Below, one piece after another: positions 8,004 through 17,217 of a stretch of DNA of 64,000 nucleotides; within the stretch, counting starts at the first letter, position 1; each line of letters begins with the position of its first letter. The position numbers and the translations under genes are program-made. The notes below the pieces were generated by a model. The model saw only the letters and a list, made by a program, of their open reading frames with translations. It had not been told where the DNA came from and did no database searches. The stretch lies in contig NZ_JAUSWB010000002.1 of assembly GCF_030814955.1 (NCBI RefSeq), positions 62,001-126,000 on the forward strand. The letters are read 5' to 3'. Origin of the DNA: Planomicrobium stackebrandtii (lineage in GTDB: Bacteria; Bacillota; Bacilli; Bacillales_A; Planococcaceae).

Positions 8004-9449
8004 ATGAACAACAGACAATTTAGCGATTACGATATAAGTGAAACAATAGTAAAGGCCCTGGAAGGACTTGGCTATACGGAACCGACAGAAGTACAAAGAA
8101 AAGTGATACCTGTCGCGCTGTCAAAGACTGACTTAACGGTCAAGTCCCAAACAGGCAGCGGGAAAACAGCGGCCTTTGGAATTCCAATCTGTGAATTGGT
8201 CGACTGGGAAGAAAACAAGCCGCAGGCATTGATTTTGACACCGACCCGGGAACTGGCAGACCAAGTAAAAGAAGATTTAACGAATATCGGCCGTTTTAAG
8301 CGCATCAAAGCGGCAGCGGTCTACGGCAAGCAGCCTTTCGCTTACCAGCAGGCTGAGCTGAAGCAAAAATGCCACGTAGTAGTAGGAACGCCAGGACGTG
8401 TTTTTGACCATATCGAACGCGGGACATTAAACCTTGAGCGAATAGAGTACCTGGTTTTGGATGAAGCGGATGAAATGCTGAATATGGGCTTTGTGGAGCA
8501 GGTGGAAGCAATCATCAATAAGTTGCCGAAGCAGCGCACAACCATGTTATTTTCAGCAACCTTGCCTGAAAATGTTGAAAATTTGCAGAAAAAATACATG
8601 ATCGATCCGCAGCATATTGAAATTGCGTCAGCAGAAAACCTCGCTGCCCAAATCGATCATTCACTGTTTGTTGTCGCAGAGCAGAAAAAGTTTGCCTTGT
8701 TGCGTAATGTGACCATCATTGAAAATCCTGACAGCTGCATTATTTTCTGCCGGACAAAAGACAATGTTGATTTTGTCATGGAACAATTGGAAAAACATTT
8801 TTATACATGCGATAAATTGCACGGCGGCATGCTGCAGGAAGATCGGACTGCGGTCATGAATGATTTTAAGCGTGGTGAATTCCGCTACTTAGTGGCAACG
8901 GATGTTGCGGCACGCGGAATTGATATCGACAGCATCACGCATGTCATCAACTACGACCTGCCAATGGAAAAGGAAAGCTATGTACATCGTGCAGGCCGTA
9001 CCGGACGAGCTGGGAAAACAGGAAAAGCAATTTCGTTTGTCACTCCAAACGAAGACAAATTCCTGGATGAGATTGAAGAATATATCGGATTTGAAATCTC
9101 TCGCAGAACTTCTCCTTCCACATACGAAGTAGAAGAAGCAACGCAGGCATTTACTGAGAAACTTGAAAGCCGTCCAAAGCTGAAGAGGAATAAAAACGAG
9201 CAAGTCAATAAGGATATCCTCAAGCTGTACTTTAATGGCGGCAAGAAAAAAAAGCTTCGTGCCTTTGATTTTGTCGGAACATTGACAAGCATCCCAGGTG
9301 TGACGGCTGAAGACATCGGAATCATCAAAATTCAGGATACGGTGACATATATCGATATTCTGAACGGCAAAGGACCAATGGTGTTGAAAGCAATGAAAGA
9401 TAAGACGGTAAAAGGAAAAACGCTGAAAGTGCACAAAGCGAATAAATAA
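8004..9449 (+). CDS. dbpA: DEAD-box RNA helicase DbpA/YxiN
   Basis: 481 residues, close in length and wording to B. subtilis YxiN. The helicase core has GSGKT (motif I), [15 protein letters not shown] (motif II), SAT, and [10 protein letters not shown] (motif VI). The last 75 or so residues are the DbpA RNA-binding domain ([19 protein letters not shown] onward), which in this family recognises hairpin 92 of 23S rRNA, so the likely role is large-subunit ribosome assembly. Start supported by GGAGA upstream. It is a single-gene unit ended by a strong terminator. Confidence 0.93.
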   Translation: MNNRQFSDYDISETIVKALEGLGYTEPTEVQRKVIPVALSKTDLTVKSQTGSGKTAAFGIPICELVDWEENKPQALILTPTRELADQVKEDLTNIGRFKRIKAAAVYGKQPFAYQQAELKQKCHVVVGTPGRVFDHIERGTLNLERIEYLVLDEADEMLNMGFVEQVEAIINKLPKQRTTMLFSATLPENVENLQKKYMIDPQHIEIASAENLAAQIDHSLFVVAEQKKFALLRNVTIIENPDSCIIFCRTKDNVDFVMEQLEKHFYTCDKLHGGMLQEDRTAVMNDFKRGEFRYLVATDVAARGIDIDSITHVINYDLPMEKESYVHRAGRTGRAGKTGKAISFVTPNEDKFLDEIEEYIGFEISRRTSPSTYEVEEATQAFTEKLESRPKLKRNKNEQVNKDILKLYFNGGKKKKLRAFDFVGTLTSIPGVTAEDIGIIKIQDTVTYIDILNGKGPMVLKAMKDKTVKGKTLKVHKANK

Positions 9450-9454
9450 AGGGA

Positions 9455-9488
9455 AGCACAGGCTGATCATCAGCCTGTGCTTTTTCAT
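9455..9488 (+). terminator. Terminator after dbpA
   Basis: AAGCACAGGCTGA and TCAGCCTGTGCTT form a perfect stem with a 3-base loop, then a T run. Confidence 0.9.
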
Positions 9489-9629
9489 TTCCCAGGAAAT
9501 ATATTTGGGGCATGTCATATAGAATGGTATAAAAGGCTTTTATTATTCCAATATTTAGGGTTTAAAATGAGTCCATACAATACTTATGTCACAAATTGAA
9601 GCGGTATTGTAATGAAAGATGCCCTTAAT

Positions 9630-9646
9630 TGTCACGTGTCTGTAAT
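9630..9646 (+). promoter_or_regulatory. Possible WalR box upstream of the LysM-3D gene
   Basis: TGTCAC-GTGTC-TGTAAT matches the WalR consensus TGTWAH-N5-TGTWAH with one mismatch. WalR is known to control yocH, a LysM-3D wall protein of B. subtilis of the same architecture as the gene 50 bases downstream. Confidence 0.5.
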
Positions 9647-9696
9647 ATTCCCGTGCTATTTTAATTGTACTTACAAAAAGCAAAGGGGATAGCAGA

Positions 9697-10263
9697 TTGA
9701 AAAAACTATTGGCGGTCTTAAGTTTTGCACTGATTTTATTCCTAGCAACTTCGATTCAGAGCTCAGCAGCATCAAACACATACACAGTAAAAAGTGGGGA
9801 CACACTCTATAAGATTTCAAAAACGCAAAAAGTAACAGTCAGCAACTTGAAGATTTGGAACGGTTTAAAGTCCAATACAATTTATCCAAAACAAAAACTT
9901 CAATTAAAGAAACCGGCAGCAAAGACGGTTTCGAAAAAAACTACTCCATCCCGCTCTACAAGCGGATCAGTAGTTAAAGAATTCACAGTTAGTGCAACTG
10001 CCTACACAGCCTACTGCAAAGGGTGTTCAGGAATTACCCGCACCGGCCTTAACTTAAAGAAAAACCCTGGCCTCAAAGTCATTGCGGTAGATCCGAAAGT
10101 TATTCCACTTGGAACGAAAGTCCATGTTGAAGGCTACGGCTATGCAGTCGCTGGAGATACTGGCGGTGCCATCAAAGGAAACAAAATCGATGTCTTCATT
10201 CCTACTCAAAGCAGCGCCCTTAAGTGGGGACGCAAGAACGTAAAAATAAAAATATTGAAATAA
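9697..10263 (+). CDS. Secreted LysM and 3D domain cell-wall protein, YocH-like
   Basis: 188 residues. A signal peptide (MKKLLAVLSF..., cut near SSAAS at about 25) is followed by one LysM repeat (YTVKSGDTLYKISK, about 28-70) that binds peptidoglycan, a basic linker, and a 3D domain (about 95-188) with the family Asp residues in VDPKVIPLGT, GDTGGAIKG and IDVF. 3D domains resemble lytic transglycosylase folds such as those of Sps/MltA; YocH is a wall-associated muralytic protein. The start is a TTG at 9697 with AAAGGGG upstream. A WalR-like box upstream supports a wall-turnover role. Flanked by terminators, so monocistronic. Confidence 0.85.
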   Translation: MKKLLAVLSFALILFLATSIQSSAASNTYTVKSGDTLYKISKTQKVTVSNLKIWNGLKSNTIYPKQKLQLKKPAAKTVSKKTTPSRSTSGSVVKEFTVSATAYTAYCKGCSGITRTGLNLKKNPGLKVIAVDPKVIPLGTKVHVEGYGYAVAGDTGGAIKGNKIDVFIPTQSSALKWGRKNVKIKILK

Positions 10264-10265
10264 GC

Positions 10266-10301
10266 AAAGGCCGGCTCATGAAAATGAGCCGGCCTTTTTT
10301 G
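10266..10301 (+). terminator. Terminator after the LysM-3D gene
   Basis: AAAGGCCGGCTCAT and ATGAGCCGGCCTTT form a perfect stem with a 4-base loop and a T run. Confidence 0.92.
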
Positions 10302-10429
10302 GGTTTTTATTTGTCATGATTAAAGGAGGATTTGCCGAGGTTTTGCAAAGGGGATCTATCCTCGAAAATGGCGGTTCGCCAAGGTGCAACAATTTTGAAA
10401 GAGCCTAAATTCAAATGAATAGTCTTTTT

Positions 10430-10459
10430 TTGAGTTTGACGGTATAATATTTGTATAAT
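10430..10459 (+). promoter_or_regulatory. Possible SigA promoter of the crt desaturase operon
   Basis: TTGAGT at 10430-10435 and TATAAT at 10454-10459 are 18 bases apart. A second TATAAT lies at 10443. I see no SigB-type GTTTAA/GGGTAT pair here, unlike what is known for the S. aureus crt operon. Confidence 0.45.
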
Positions 10460-10502
10460 AAATGTAGAATTATTAGGGCTATTTGAATTGGAGGCATCTG
10501 TT

Positions 10503-12029
10503 ATGTCGGAGAAGATGATTGTGATAGGGGCCGGACCTGGCGGCTTAGCTGCAGCCATGTTATTGGCGAGTAGAGGATACGAAGTGGATGTCTATGAGAA
10601 ACAGCCTTGGGTAGGTGGCAGAAATGCAGAGCTGCGTTTAGGTGATTTTACTTTTGATACAGGCCCGACTTTTTTGAGTATGCTGCATTTGGTAGAAGAG
10701 TTATTTGAAACGACCGGCCGCAATTTAAAAGATTACATGAATGCAGTTGAATTGGACCCTATGTACGAATTGATTTTTGAAGATCAAAACCTGATAATGA
10801 CAAGAAATAACCAGGAAATGAAGAAACAAATCAATGAAAACTTCAAAGGCGACGGTGATGGATACGAGCGTTTCATGAAAGAAACAGGAAAGAAACTGGA
10901 AGTTCTATCGCCCATGCTGCAATCAAAGATGGATAGCTATTTTAGTATGATCCAGCCGAAAGTTTTAAGGGCTTTGCCGGAACTTGAAGTGAACAAAACT
11001 CTGTATGATGTTTTATCCCGCTACTTTAAGGATGAACGATTAAAGATGGCCTTTGCCTTCCAGTCCAAATATTTGGGAATGTCGCCATGGGAATGTCCAG
11101 GAGCTTTTTCCATCCTGTCGTATATGGAGCATGCTTATGGTATTTACCATCCAATTGGAGGCGTAAACCAATTGTCTCAGGCAATGGCAAAAGTTGTTGA
11201 AGAACTTGGCGGTAAAATTCATACCAGCACAGGCGTCAAAAAACTATGGATTGAAAACCGAAAAGTTAAAGGGGTAGATCTGGAAAATGGACAGCGTGAA
11301 GCGGCGGACGAAGTCATTATTAACGGTGACTTTGCACACGTTATGAACCATTTGGTTGAACCAGGAATCCTGAAAAAATACACGCCGGAAAAACTGGCGA
11401 AGAAAAAATATTCCTGCTCCACATTTATGCTTTATTTGGGCCTTGATAAAAAGTACGACTTGTCTCACCACACCATTATATTTTCGAAAGATTATAAGAA
11501 GAATGTAGAAGAGATGACAAAATCGCGCATTCTTTCCGCAGATCCTTCCATCTATGTACAAAACGCCAGTGTAACGGATCCAACACTAGCGCCAGAAGGG
11601 AAATCTGCCTTGTATATTTTAGCTCCTGTCCCAAATAACTTTAGCGACATTGGCTGGGAAAAAGAACAGCATGCGTTTCGGGAGTTGGTTTTGGATATCA
11701 TTGAAGAAAAGTCCGAGTTTAAAAATCTGCGGGACCATATCGAAGTCGAAAAAATGCTGACACCGATGGGATGGCAGGAAGATTATTCAGTGTATCAGGG
11801 AGCGACATTCAACCTGGGGCACCAATTAACGCAAATGATGGTATTTCGGCCACACAACAAATTTGAGGAATTGGAAAGTTGCTGGTTGGTTGGCGGGGGA
11901 ACTCATCCAGGAAGCGGATTGCCAACGATCCTGGAATCTGCCCGCATTACGGCCAATGGCATTCTTGAGCAGCATGGAAAAAAAGGAATTCCGATTTTGC
12001 CTCTACCGGCACTGGAGGGATTTGCATGA
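10503..12029 (+). CDS. CrtN-family carotenoid desaturase/oxygenase (first of three)
   Basis: 508-residue FAD enzyme of the phytoene desaturase family. It has the N-terminal dinucleotide motif IGAGPGGLAAA, the family GPTFLSM region, and the C-terminal GGGTHPGSGLPTILES FAD motif. In C30 pathways members of this family desaturate dehydrosqualene (CrtN) or oxidise the terminal methyl group (CrtP/CrtNb). This one shares YSCS, DPSIYV and LAPEGK with S. aureus CrtN, but which step it does cannot be settled by reading. Start at the ATG after GGAGG (10490-10494). It overlaps the next desaturase by 4 bases (ATGA), so the three genes to crtM are one operon. Confidence 0.82.
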   Translation: MSEKMIVIGAGPGGLAAAMLLASRGYEVDVYEKQPWVGGRNAELRLGDFTFDTGPTFLSMLHLVEELFETTGRNLKDYMNAVELDPMYELIFEDQNLIMTRNNQEMKKQINENFKGDGDGYERFMKETGKKLEVLSPMLQSKMDSYFSMIQPKVLRALPELEVNKTLYDVLSRYFKDERLKMAFAFQSKYLGMSPWECPGAFSILSYMEHAYGIYHPIGGVNQLSQAMAKVVEELGGKIHTSTGVKKLWIENRKVKGVDLENGQREAADEVIINGDFAHVMNHLVEPGILKKYTPEKLAKKKYSCSTFMLYLGLDKKYDLSHHTIIFSKDYKKNVEEMTKSRILSADPSIYVQNASVTDPTLAPEGKSALYILAPVPNNFSDIGWEKEQHAFRELVLDIIEEKSEFKNLRDHIEVEKMLTPMGWQEDYSVYQGATFNLGHQLTQMMVFRPHNKFEELESCWLVGGGTHPGSGLPTILESARITANGILEQHGKKGIPILPLPALEGFA

Positions 12030-13483
12030 AAATCGCTATGATCGGCGGCGGCGTCGGCGGTATGATGGGTGCACTGTATTTAACGGATATGGGCTTTGAT
12101 GTCACCATTTTTGAGAAAGAAGAAAAGCTTGGCGGCCGTTTAACTTTTGTGGAAAGAGATGGCTTTAAAGTAGATCAGGGCCCGACAATTGTCTTGTTGC
12201 CTGAAATGTTTCAGGATCTTCTTCAGCAGGCAGGTATTGCTGCTGAAGATATCGAATTGTTACTATGCGATCCACTTTATTCCATTCGTTTTCCAGATGG
12301 TACGGTATACACCAAATATCCCGATATCAACCGACAGCTGGAAGAAATCGAAAATGTGTTCCCTGCTGAAAAAGAAGGATTCCTTCGGTACATTTCAGAA
12401 GGGCGCAAGCGATTTGAAATCGGAAAGTCATCATTTTTAGAGCATTCATTTGTTAATAAAGCCGATTTTTTTACAGCTGCAAACATCAAGAAACTATTAA
12501 AACTGAAGCCTCAACAGTCAGTCAAAAAGCTCACGTCAAATTATTTCCGCGATGAACGGCTGCAGTTGGCTTACTCGCTGCAATCCCTTTATATCGGTGG
12601 GGACCCGTTCCGCGCGCCGGCCATGTATTCGCTTGTTCCTTTCAGTGAACACGAACATGGAGTATATTATTTGAAAGGCGGTTACGGCAGCCTCATTCCT
12701 GTTTTGGAAAAAGAGCTGCGGCAACGCCCAAATGCGACCATCCAAACAAACTGTCCAGTGAAGCGGATTGTGACAGAAGACGGGAAAGCCAAAGCAATCG
12801 AAACAGCAGAGGGCTATGAAGAGTTTGATGCGATTGTTTATAATGGCGATTTCCCTGGCATTGAAAAAGTTTTGCCCGAACAGAAGAAGAAGAGCTATAC
12901 AGCTTCTTCCGGATGCGTGTTGCTGTATTTTGGACTAAATAAAGTATACGAAGAAGGAAATGTTCATCAATTTTTCATTGGCGATAGTTATGAAGACCAC
13001 ATGGACGATGTATTTGTGAAAAAACAGAAAACGGAAAATCCGGCAATTTATACTTTCCATCCGTCAAAGATAGATGATTCGCTTGCTCCTGAAGGGAAAG
13101 GCGTTCTCTATGTATTGGTTCCCGTACCTTCAGGGACAGATATTGACTGGGCGAACGATACGGCCTGGATTGAAAAAATAATTGACCGCATGGAAGAGTT
13201 GGCTTTTCCGGATTTCCGGAAAGCAGTTGAATGGATGGAAGTCCGTACACCGACAGAAGCAGAAGCTTTTGGCCTCTTTAAAGGGGGCAGTTTTGGAATC
13301 GGTCCAACGTTGTTCCAGTCGGGTGTTTTCCGTCCCCAAGTCAAACCATATAAAACGGATCGCTTGTATGCAGTCGGCGCTTCTGTCCATCCCGGAGGAG
13401 GCATTCCGATTGTCATGCAAGGTGCAAAGCTGCTGGCAGAGCAAATCCAAGGCGATTTTGCAAAGGAAAGGAGCAATGCATGA
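12026..13483 (+). CDS. crtN: CrtN-family carotenoid desaturase (second of three)
   Basis: 485-residue FAD-dependent desaturase. It has IGGGVGGMMGA at the N-terminus, QGPTIVLLPEMF (close to the GPTIV region of S. aureus CrtN), YSLQSLYIGGDP, and the C-terminal GASVHPGGGIPIV FAD motif. By these matches it is the better candidate for dehydrosqualene desaturase, forming 4,4'-diaponeurosporene, but the assignment relative to the upstream paralogue is a guess. Starts in an ATGA overlap with that gene and ends in an ATGA overlap with crtM. Slightly shorter than its paralogues. Probably membrane-associated, as carotenoid desaturases usually are. Confidence 0.8.
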   Translation: MKIAMIGGGVGGMMGALYLTDMGFDVTIFEKEEKLGGRLTFVERDGFKVDQGPTIVLLPEMFQDLLQQAGIAAEDIELLLCDPLYSIRFPDGTVYTKYPDINRQLEEIENVFPAEKEGFLRYISEGRKRFEIGKSSFLEHSFVNKADFFTAANIKKLLKLKPQQSVKKLTSNYFRDERLQLAYSLQSLYIGGDPFRAPAMYSLVPFSEHEHGVYYLKGGYGSLIPVLEKELRQRPNATIQTNCPVKRIVTEDGKAKAIETAEGYEEFDAIVYNGDFPGIEKVLPEQKKKSYTASSGCVLLYFGLNKVYEEGNVHQFFIGDSYEDHMDDVFVKKQKTENPAIYTFHPSKIDDSLAPEGKGVLYVLVPVPSGTDIDWANDTAWIEKIIDRMEELAFPDFRKAVEWMEVRTPTEAEAFGLFKGGSFGIGPTLFQSGVFRPQVKPYKTDRLYAVGASVHPGGGIPIVMQGAKLLAEQIQGDFAKERSNA

Positions 13484-14313
13484 TGAATTTAAAAGATGCT
13501 TATACCTCCTGTGAACAAGTTATCGCTGTAAATTCAAAGAGTTTTTACAAAGCATTTTCCTTGCTGCCAAAGGAAAAACGTAAAGCCGTTTGGGCTGTTT
13601 ATACGTTTTGCCGGACAGTGGACGATATTGTGGACGAAGGACAGAATTCCAAAGAAGAACTTGAAGAATTCAAGTTCGATTTTGAAAAATTTCAGACGGG
13701 CATCTACGATACTGAAAATCCGATGTGGGTAGCTTTGGCGCATGTATTCGAAAACTACGAAATGGATGTAGAAGCATTCTCGGGTTTAATTACCGGTCAA
13801 GAAATGGATTTGACCATCAACCGCTACCGGACGATGGAAGAGCTGTTGAATTACAGCTATCATGTGGCGAGTACAGTCGGGTTAATGTTGCTGCCTATCT
13901 TGGCTCCAGGCAAGACCAACGTCCTAAAAGAAGGCGCTATTTCACTAGGATACGCCATGCAGATCACCAACATTCTTCGGGATATTGGCGAAGACTTGAA
14001 AATGGGCCGAATTTATTTGCCTGAAGAAATCATGGGGAAATATGAGCTATGCGAAGAAGAGCTTCGCTCCGGAGTAGTAACTCCTCAATTTATTGCAGTA
14101 TGGGAAGAACTGGCCGAAAAAGCGGAATTCCATTACAAAAAAGCATTTGAAACCATCCAAGATTATCCTTTATCTTCGAGAGTTCCTGTAAAAGGGGCGG
14201 CATTAGTATATCGTGAAATTTTAGTCACCATCCGTTCTAAACAATATAATGTCTTCCTTGAAAAGCACTATGTACCAGAAGAGTCGAAACAAGCAATACT
14301 AGCTTGTTTGTAG
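13480..14313 (+). CDS. crtM: Dehydrosqualene (diapophytoene) synthase
   Basis: 277-residue squalene/phytoene synthase family enzyme that condenses two farnesyl diphosphates to dehydrosqualene, the first committed step of C30 carotenoids. The two Mg-binding aspartate motifs are present: DDIVD at residues 48-52 and DIGED at about 168-172, inside NILRDIGEDLKMGRIYLP. C30 rather than C40 use is inferred from the CrtN/CrtP/CrtQ neighbours. The ATG at 13480 overlaps the upstream stop and follows AAGGAAAGGAG; the second ATG at 13483 is also possible. The gene is followed by about 280 bases of hairpin repeats and then a shared terminator. Confidence 0.92.
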   Translation: MMNLKDAYTSCEQVIAVNSKSFYKAFSLLPKEKRKAVWAVYTFCRTVDDIVDEGQNSKEELEEFKFDFEKFQTGIYDTENPMWVALAHVFENYEMDVEAFSGLITGQEMDLTINRYRTMEELLNYSYHVASTVGLMLLPILAPGKTNVLKEGAISLGYAMQITNILRDIGEDLKMGRIYLPEEIMGKYELCEEELRSGVVTPQFIAVWEELAEKAEFHYKKAFETIQDYPLSSRVPVKGAALVYREILVTIRSKQYNVFLEKHYVPEESKQAILACL

Positions 14314-14316
14314 TAC

Positions 14317-14600
14317 GAAAAGCGGAGGCAGCCGTGTAGCTCCGACAAGCGCTGGAAACCTTACCGGTAATGGCGGTCTTTGCCATTGCCGGTAAGGCTG
14401 AAGCGACTCGAGGGGCTGGCTGCCGGAGTCTGGACAATGAAGAAAAGCGGAAGCGCCCGTGTAGCTCTGACGGGCATAAGAGAGACCGGCGAAGCGGCGC
14501 TTTTTGCCGCGCAGTCGGGCTGGCTTATGACCCAAAGAGCTGGGCGCTGGAGTCTGGACAATAAGAAAAGCGGAAGCGCCCGTGTGCTCTAGGCATAACC
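14317..14600 (+). repeat. Tandem hairpin-forming repeat copies, crtM-crtP gap
   Basis: Three units of the family seen at 76-276: a diverged unit 14317-14441, a near-consensus full unit 14442-14564, and a truncated unit from 14565. The full unit begins GAAAAGCGGAAGCGCCCG and ends GAGTCTGGACAA. It folds into a long hairpin: AAGCGCCC with GGGCGCT, AGCTCT with AGAGCT, GGGCATAAG with CTTATGACCC, and a GCGGCG/CCGC tip. In the first unit the tip is replaced by a different perfect stem (CTTACCGG ... CCGGTAAG), so the structure is kept while the sequence changes. Confidence 0.9.
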
Positions 14601-14610
14601 ATTAAACTGG

Positions 14611-14648
14611 AAAAGACATCGCCATCATTGTGATGGCGGTGTCTTTTT
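14611..14648 (+). terminator. Bidirectional terminator between crtM and crtP arms
   Basis: AAAAGACATCGCCATCA pairs with TGATGGCGGTGTCTTTT with one G-T pair, flanked by A and T runs. The last codons and stop of crtP on the minus strand lie inside the hairpin, so one structure can end both convergent operons. Confidence 0.85.
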
Positions 14649-16118
14649 AAATTTCGCAATAATGTTGTTGGCGACATTCAAGCCGCTCAATACGACCATG
14701 GGCGATCCGCCGCCGGGATGGGTACTGCCGCCGACGAAAAACAGATTGCGAATGTCACGGCTGGCATTGGGCGGGCGGAGGAAGGCGTCTTTTGGCCGAT
14801 TGGATGAAGGGCCATAAAGTGCGCCGCGGAATGACCCGAACTTGTCGCGGATAAAAGCCGGCGTGAAGATTTTTTCTTCAGCTAAATGGCTGCGAATATC
14901 AACGCCGTAGCTTAACAGAAAGTCGTAGATTCGTTCTTTGTAAACCTCAGGTTCAATTTGCAGATCACCTTCTTTGGTCAATGCGGGTGCATTGACTAAA
15001 ATGAACAGGTTGTCGCCATCCGGTGAAATTGAAGGATCTGTATAGGAAGAGTTGCTGATATAGACTGTCGGTTCGTTGCTGTAGATTGAAGCATCAAATA
15101 AATCATGGAACTCCTGACGATAGTCCGTTGAGAAAAAGACATTGTGGTGCTTCAGAACATCGAGCCGTTCAGACAACCCGACAGTGATGACGAAAGCCGA
15201 AATCGATGGTTCAAAAGCAGCCACTTTAGCATCGTTCAACGATGGCCGTTCGGATTCTGCTACCAAGGAAGGAAAGGCAGACAACAGATCTCCGTTTAAA
15301 ATAACCAGATCTGCCCTAATACGGGTCCCGTCTGCGAGCTCGATGCCCTGAGCTTTTCCGCCATTTGTCACAATTCTTTTGACCTCTGTGTTGGTGTGCA
15401 ATTGAGCACCGCATTTCCTCGCCACAGCAGCAAACGCGTTAGCGATTCCGGTGTTTCCGCCTTTTGTGTAATAGACGCCTTCCACCAATTCCAAGTAAGC
15501 AATCATGGAGAAAGTAGCTGGTGCTTTGTAAGGGGAGGAGCCGATGTACGTGGCATACCGGTCGAATGCCTGAACGAGCAAAGGATTTGTGAAATAGCGC
15601 TGGAAAAAATGATGCATCGATTCTGCCGGCCGCACTTTAAGAAGAGCAAATCCGAGAGAAGGCGATAGGTAATCGCGCCAGGATTGAAACGTCACCGGGA
15701 AAAAGTAGCGTTCTGAATAACGATACAAGCGGCTGATTTCTTTGATGAACGCCTGGTACTTGTCGGCAGCCGAAGGATCAAAGGTTTTGAGTTGTTGAAT
15801 CATCTGGTTCTGGTCGCTGGTAAAATCGAATAGACTGCCATCCGGAAAATGATTGCGGGTATGGGATTGCAAGGGAATAAAATTCAGATGATCCTGTGGT
15901 TTTTCACCGGTCTGGGAAATGACCTGGTTAAAGACAGCTGGCATCGTGATGGTGTTCGGACCGAAATCAAAACGGTAGTTCCCCAGCTCGACAGGCATCA
16001 GTTTGCCCCCTAGGTGACTATTCTTTTCAAAGAGTTCCACGTCGAATCCAGCATGGGCTAGCGTCACTGCAGAAGCAAGTCCACCCAGTCCACCGCCGAC
16101 TATGACAATTTTTTTCAT
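14625..16118 (-). CDS. crtP: 4,4'-diaponeurosporene/diapolycopene oxygenase, CrtP (CrtNb) type
   Basis: 497-residue CrtN-family FAD enzyme that best fits CrtP, which oxidises the terminal methyl of the C30 chain to an aldehyde. Matches include VGGGLGGLASA at the N-terminus, YIGSSPYKAPATFSM (CrtP has a similar YVGSSSYDAPA) and GGSTHPGGGSPMV at the C-terminus. It starts at the ATG at 16118, which overlaps the crtQ stop and follows GGAAAGGAAGG; an upstream in-frame ATG at 16139 lies within crtQ and is less likely. It is last in the minus-strand arm cruF-acyltransferase-crtQ-crtP. In a related species one CrtP copy has been reported inactive, so activity should not be assumed. Confidence 0.85.
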   Translation of the reverse strand: MKKIVIVGGGLGGLASAVTLAHAGFDVELFEKNSHLGGKLMPVELGNYRFDFGPNTITMPAVFNQVISQTGEKPQDHLNFIPLQSHTRNHFPDGSLFDFTSDQNQMIQQLKTFDPSAADKYQAFIKEISRLYRYSERYFFPVTFQSWRDYLSPSLGFALLKVRPAESMHHFFQRYFTNPLLVQAFDRYATYIGSSPYKAPATFSMIAYLELVEGVYYTKGGNTGIANAFAAVARKCGAQLHTNTEVKRIVTNGGKAQGIELADGTRIRADLVILNGDLLSAFPSLVAESERPSLNDAKVAAFEPSISAFVITVGLSERLDVLKHHNVFFSTDYRQEFHDLFDASIYSNEPTVYISNSSYTDPSISPDGDNLFILVNAPALTKEGDLQIEPEVYKERIYDFLLSYGVDIRSHLAEEKIFTPAFIRDKFGSFRGALYGPSSNRPKDAFLRPPNASRDIRNLFFVGGSTHPGGGSPMVVLSGLNVANNIIAKFKKTPPSQ

Positions 16119-17215
16119 GAATAATGCCTTCCTTTCCACGAATACGGCTGTTTTTTAAAGGATTTGCGCATCGATTCAACCAATACAGCAAGCATGGCGG
16201 CTGCCTGCAGGGGAATGAGGAACGACAGGTACCAGCGCTGATTGGTTACCATGTCCACATACCAGCGCTGAGCAACTGTCAGCAAGTACGGAACGATCCA
16301 CCAATAAAATCCACTGAACAAGCCGTAAAGAGCCAGAAACGGCGGGAGGATGTAAAAGATTGAATAGAACAAAATGAGGGCTGTGGCTATAACGGGTGAC
16401 CGGCCGATTCCAGCATAGCTGTTTTTCAGGAAGCCTTCCCACACTTCAGCGTTGGTCGTATACATCCGGCATTTTACGGACATCGTGATATTTGCCAGCA
16501 CGACTTTGAAGCCGTGCTTTTTTACTTTGCGTGCAATGTGGACATCTTCGACCAGCGAATCATAGACAGCTGTATGTCCACCGATTTTTTGGTAGCTTCT
16601 GCTTTCAAACATCATCCACATGCCATTGGCCGCGGTTGCTGCTTTAAATTTAGTGTAATTGGCTAATGCCAGAGGCAGGTGGAATAAAATCACAAAATGC
16701 AGCATCGGGACAAGAAGCTTGCTGAGAAAAGGCGCTACATCAAAAGCGGGGAAACCTGTGAGCAGTTGGGCGCCTTTTTGCTGCATCAACGAAAGCGACT
16801 GTTCGATGGCTTTTGGCCGGAAGCGGACATCTGCATCGACAAACAGCAAATAGTCTCCGGAAGCGGCTTGCTGAAGCTGATGGCAGGCGTGCACTTTGCC
16901 GACCCAGCCATCCGGCAATTGGGTACCATGCAGGATGGTGAAGCGGGAATCTTCGGCAATCGCACGTTCCAGCTCCGCTTGAGTACCATCTGTCGATTGG
17001 TCATTTAAAATGATGAACTCTGCATGCCCATATGTAGAATTCTTTAAGGACTTTATCAGAACCTCTACATTGCGTTCTTCGTTTCTCATGGGAACCAGTA
17101 CGGATACCAAAGGGTCAGCAGAAAGCTGCGGCTGCTTGGGCAGGGCTGGAAGAAACAGGCGATTGATGATGATCCAGGCAAGAAAGAAAAGGTGGATTCC
17201 GATATAGATGGCCAT
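16115..17215 (-). CDS. crtQ: Carotenoid glycosyltransferase, CrtQ type
   Basis: 366-residue family 2 glycosyltransferase. An N-terminal membrane helix (about 4-22) precedes the GT-A domain with VSVLVPMRNEE, the DADVRF metal-binding motif and LVEDVHIARK. Two or three membrane helices follow near residues 280-345. In staphyloxanthin synthesis CrtQ adds glucose to the carotenoid carboxylic acid; that role is inferred from the neighbours. Two ATGs are possible: 17221, overlapping the previous stop, and 17215, which has better spacing (9 bases) from AGGAG and is used here. Its stop overlaps the crtP start. Confidence 0.85.
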   Translation of the reverse strand: MAIYIGIHLFFLAWIIINRLFLPALPKQPQLSADPLVSVLVPMRNEERNVEVLIKSLKNSTYGHAEFIILNDQSTDGTQAELERAIAEDSRFTILHGTQLPDGWVGKVHACHQLQQAASGDYLLFVDADVRFRPKAIEQSLSLMQQKGAQLLTGFPAFDVAPFLSKLLVPMLHFVILFHLPLALANYTKFKAATAANGMWMMFESRSYQKIGGHTAVYDSLVEDVHIARKVKKHGFKVVLANITMSVKCRMYTTNAEVWEGFLKNSYAGIGRSPVIATALILFYSIFYILPPFLALYGLFSGFYWWIVPYLLTVAQRWYVDMVTNQRWYLSFLIPLQAAAMLAVLVESMRKSFKKQPYSWKGRHYS

Positions 17216-17217
17216 AA

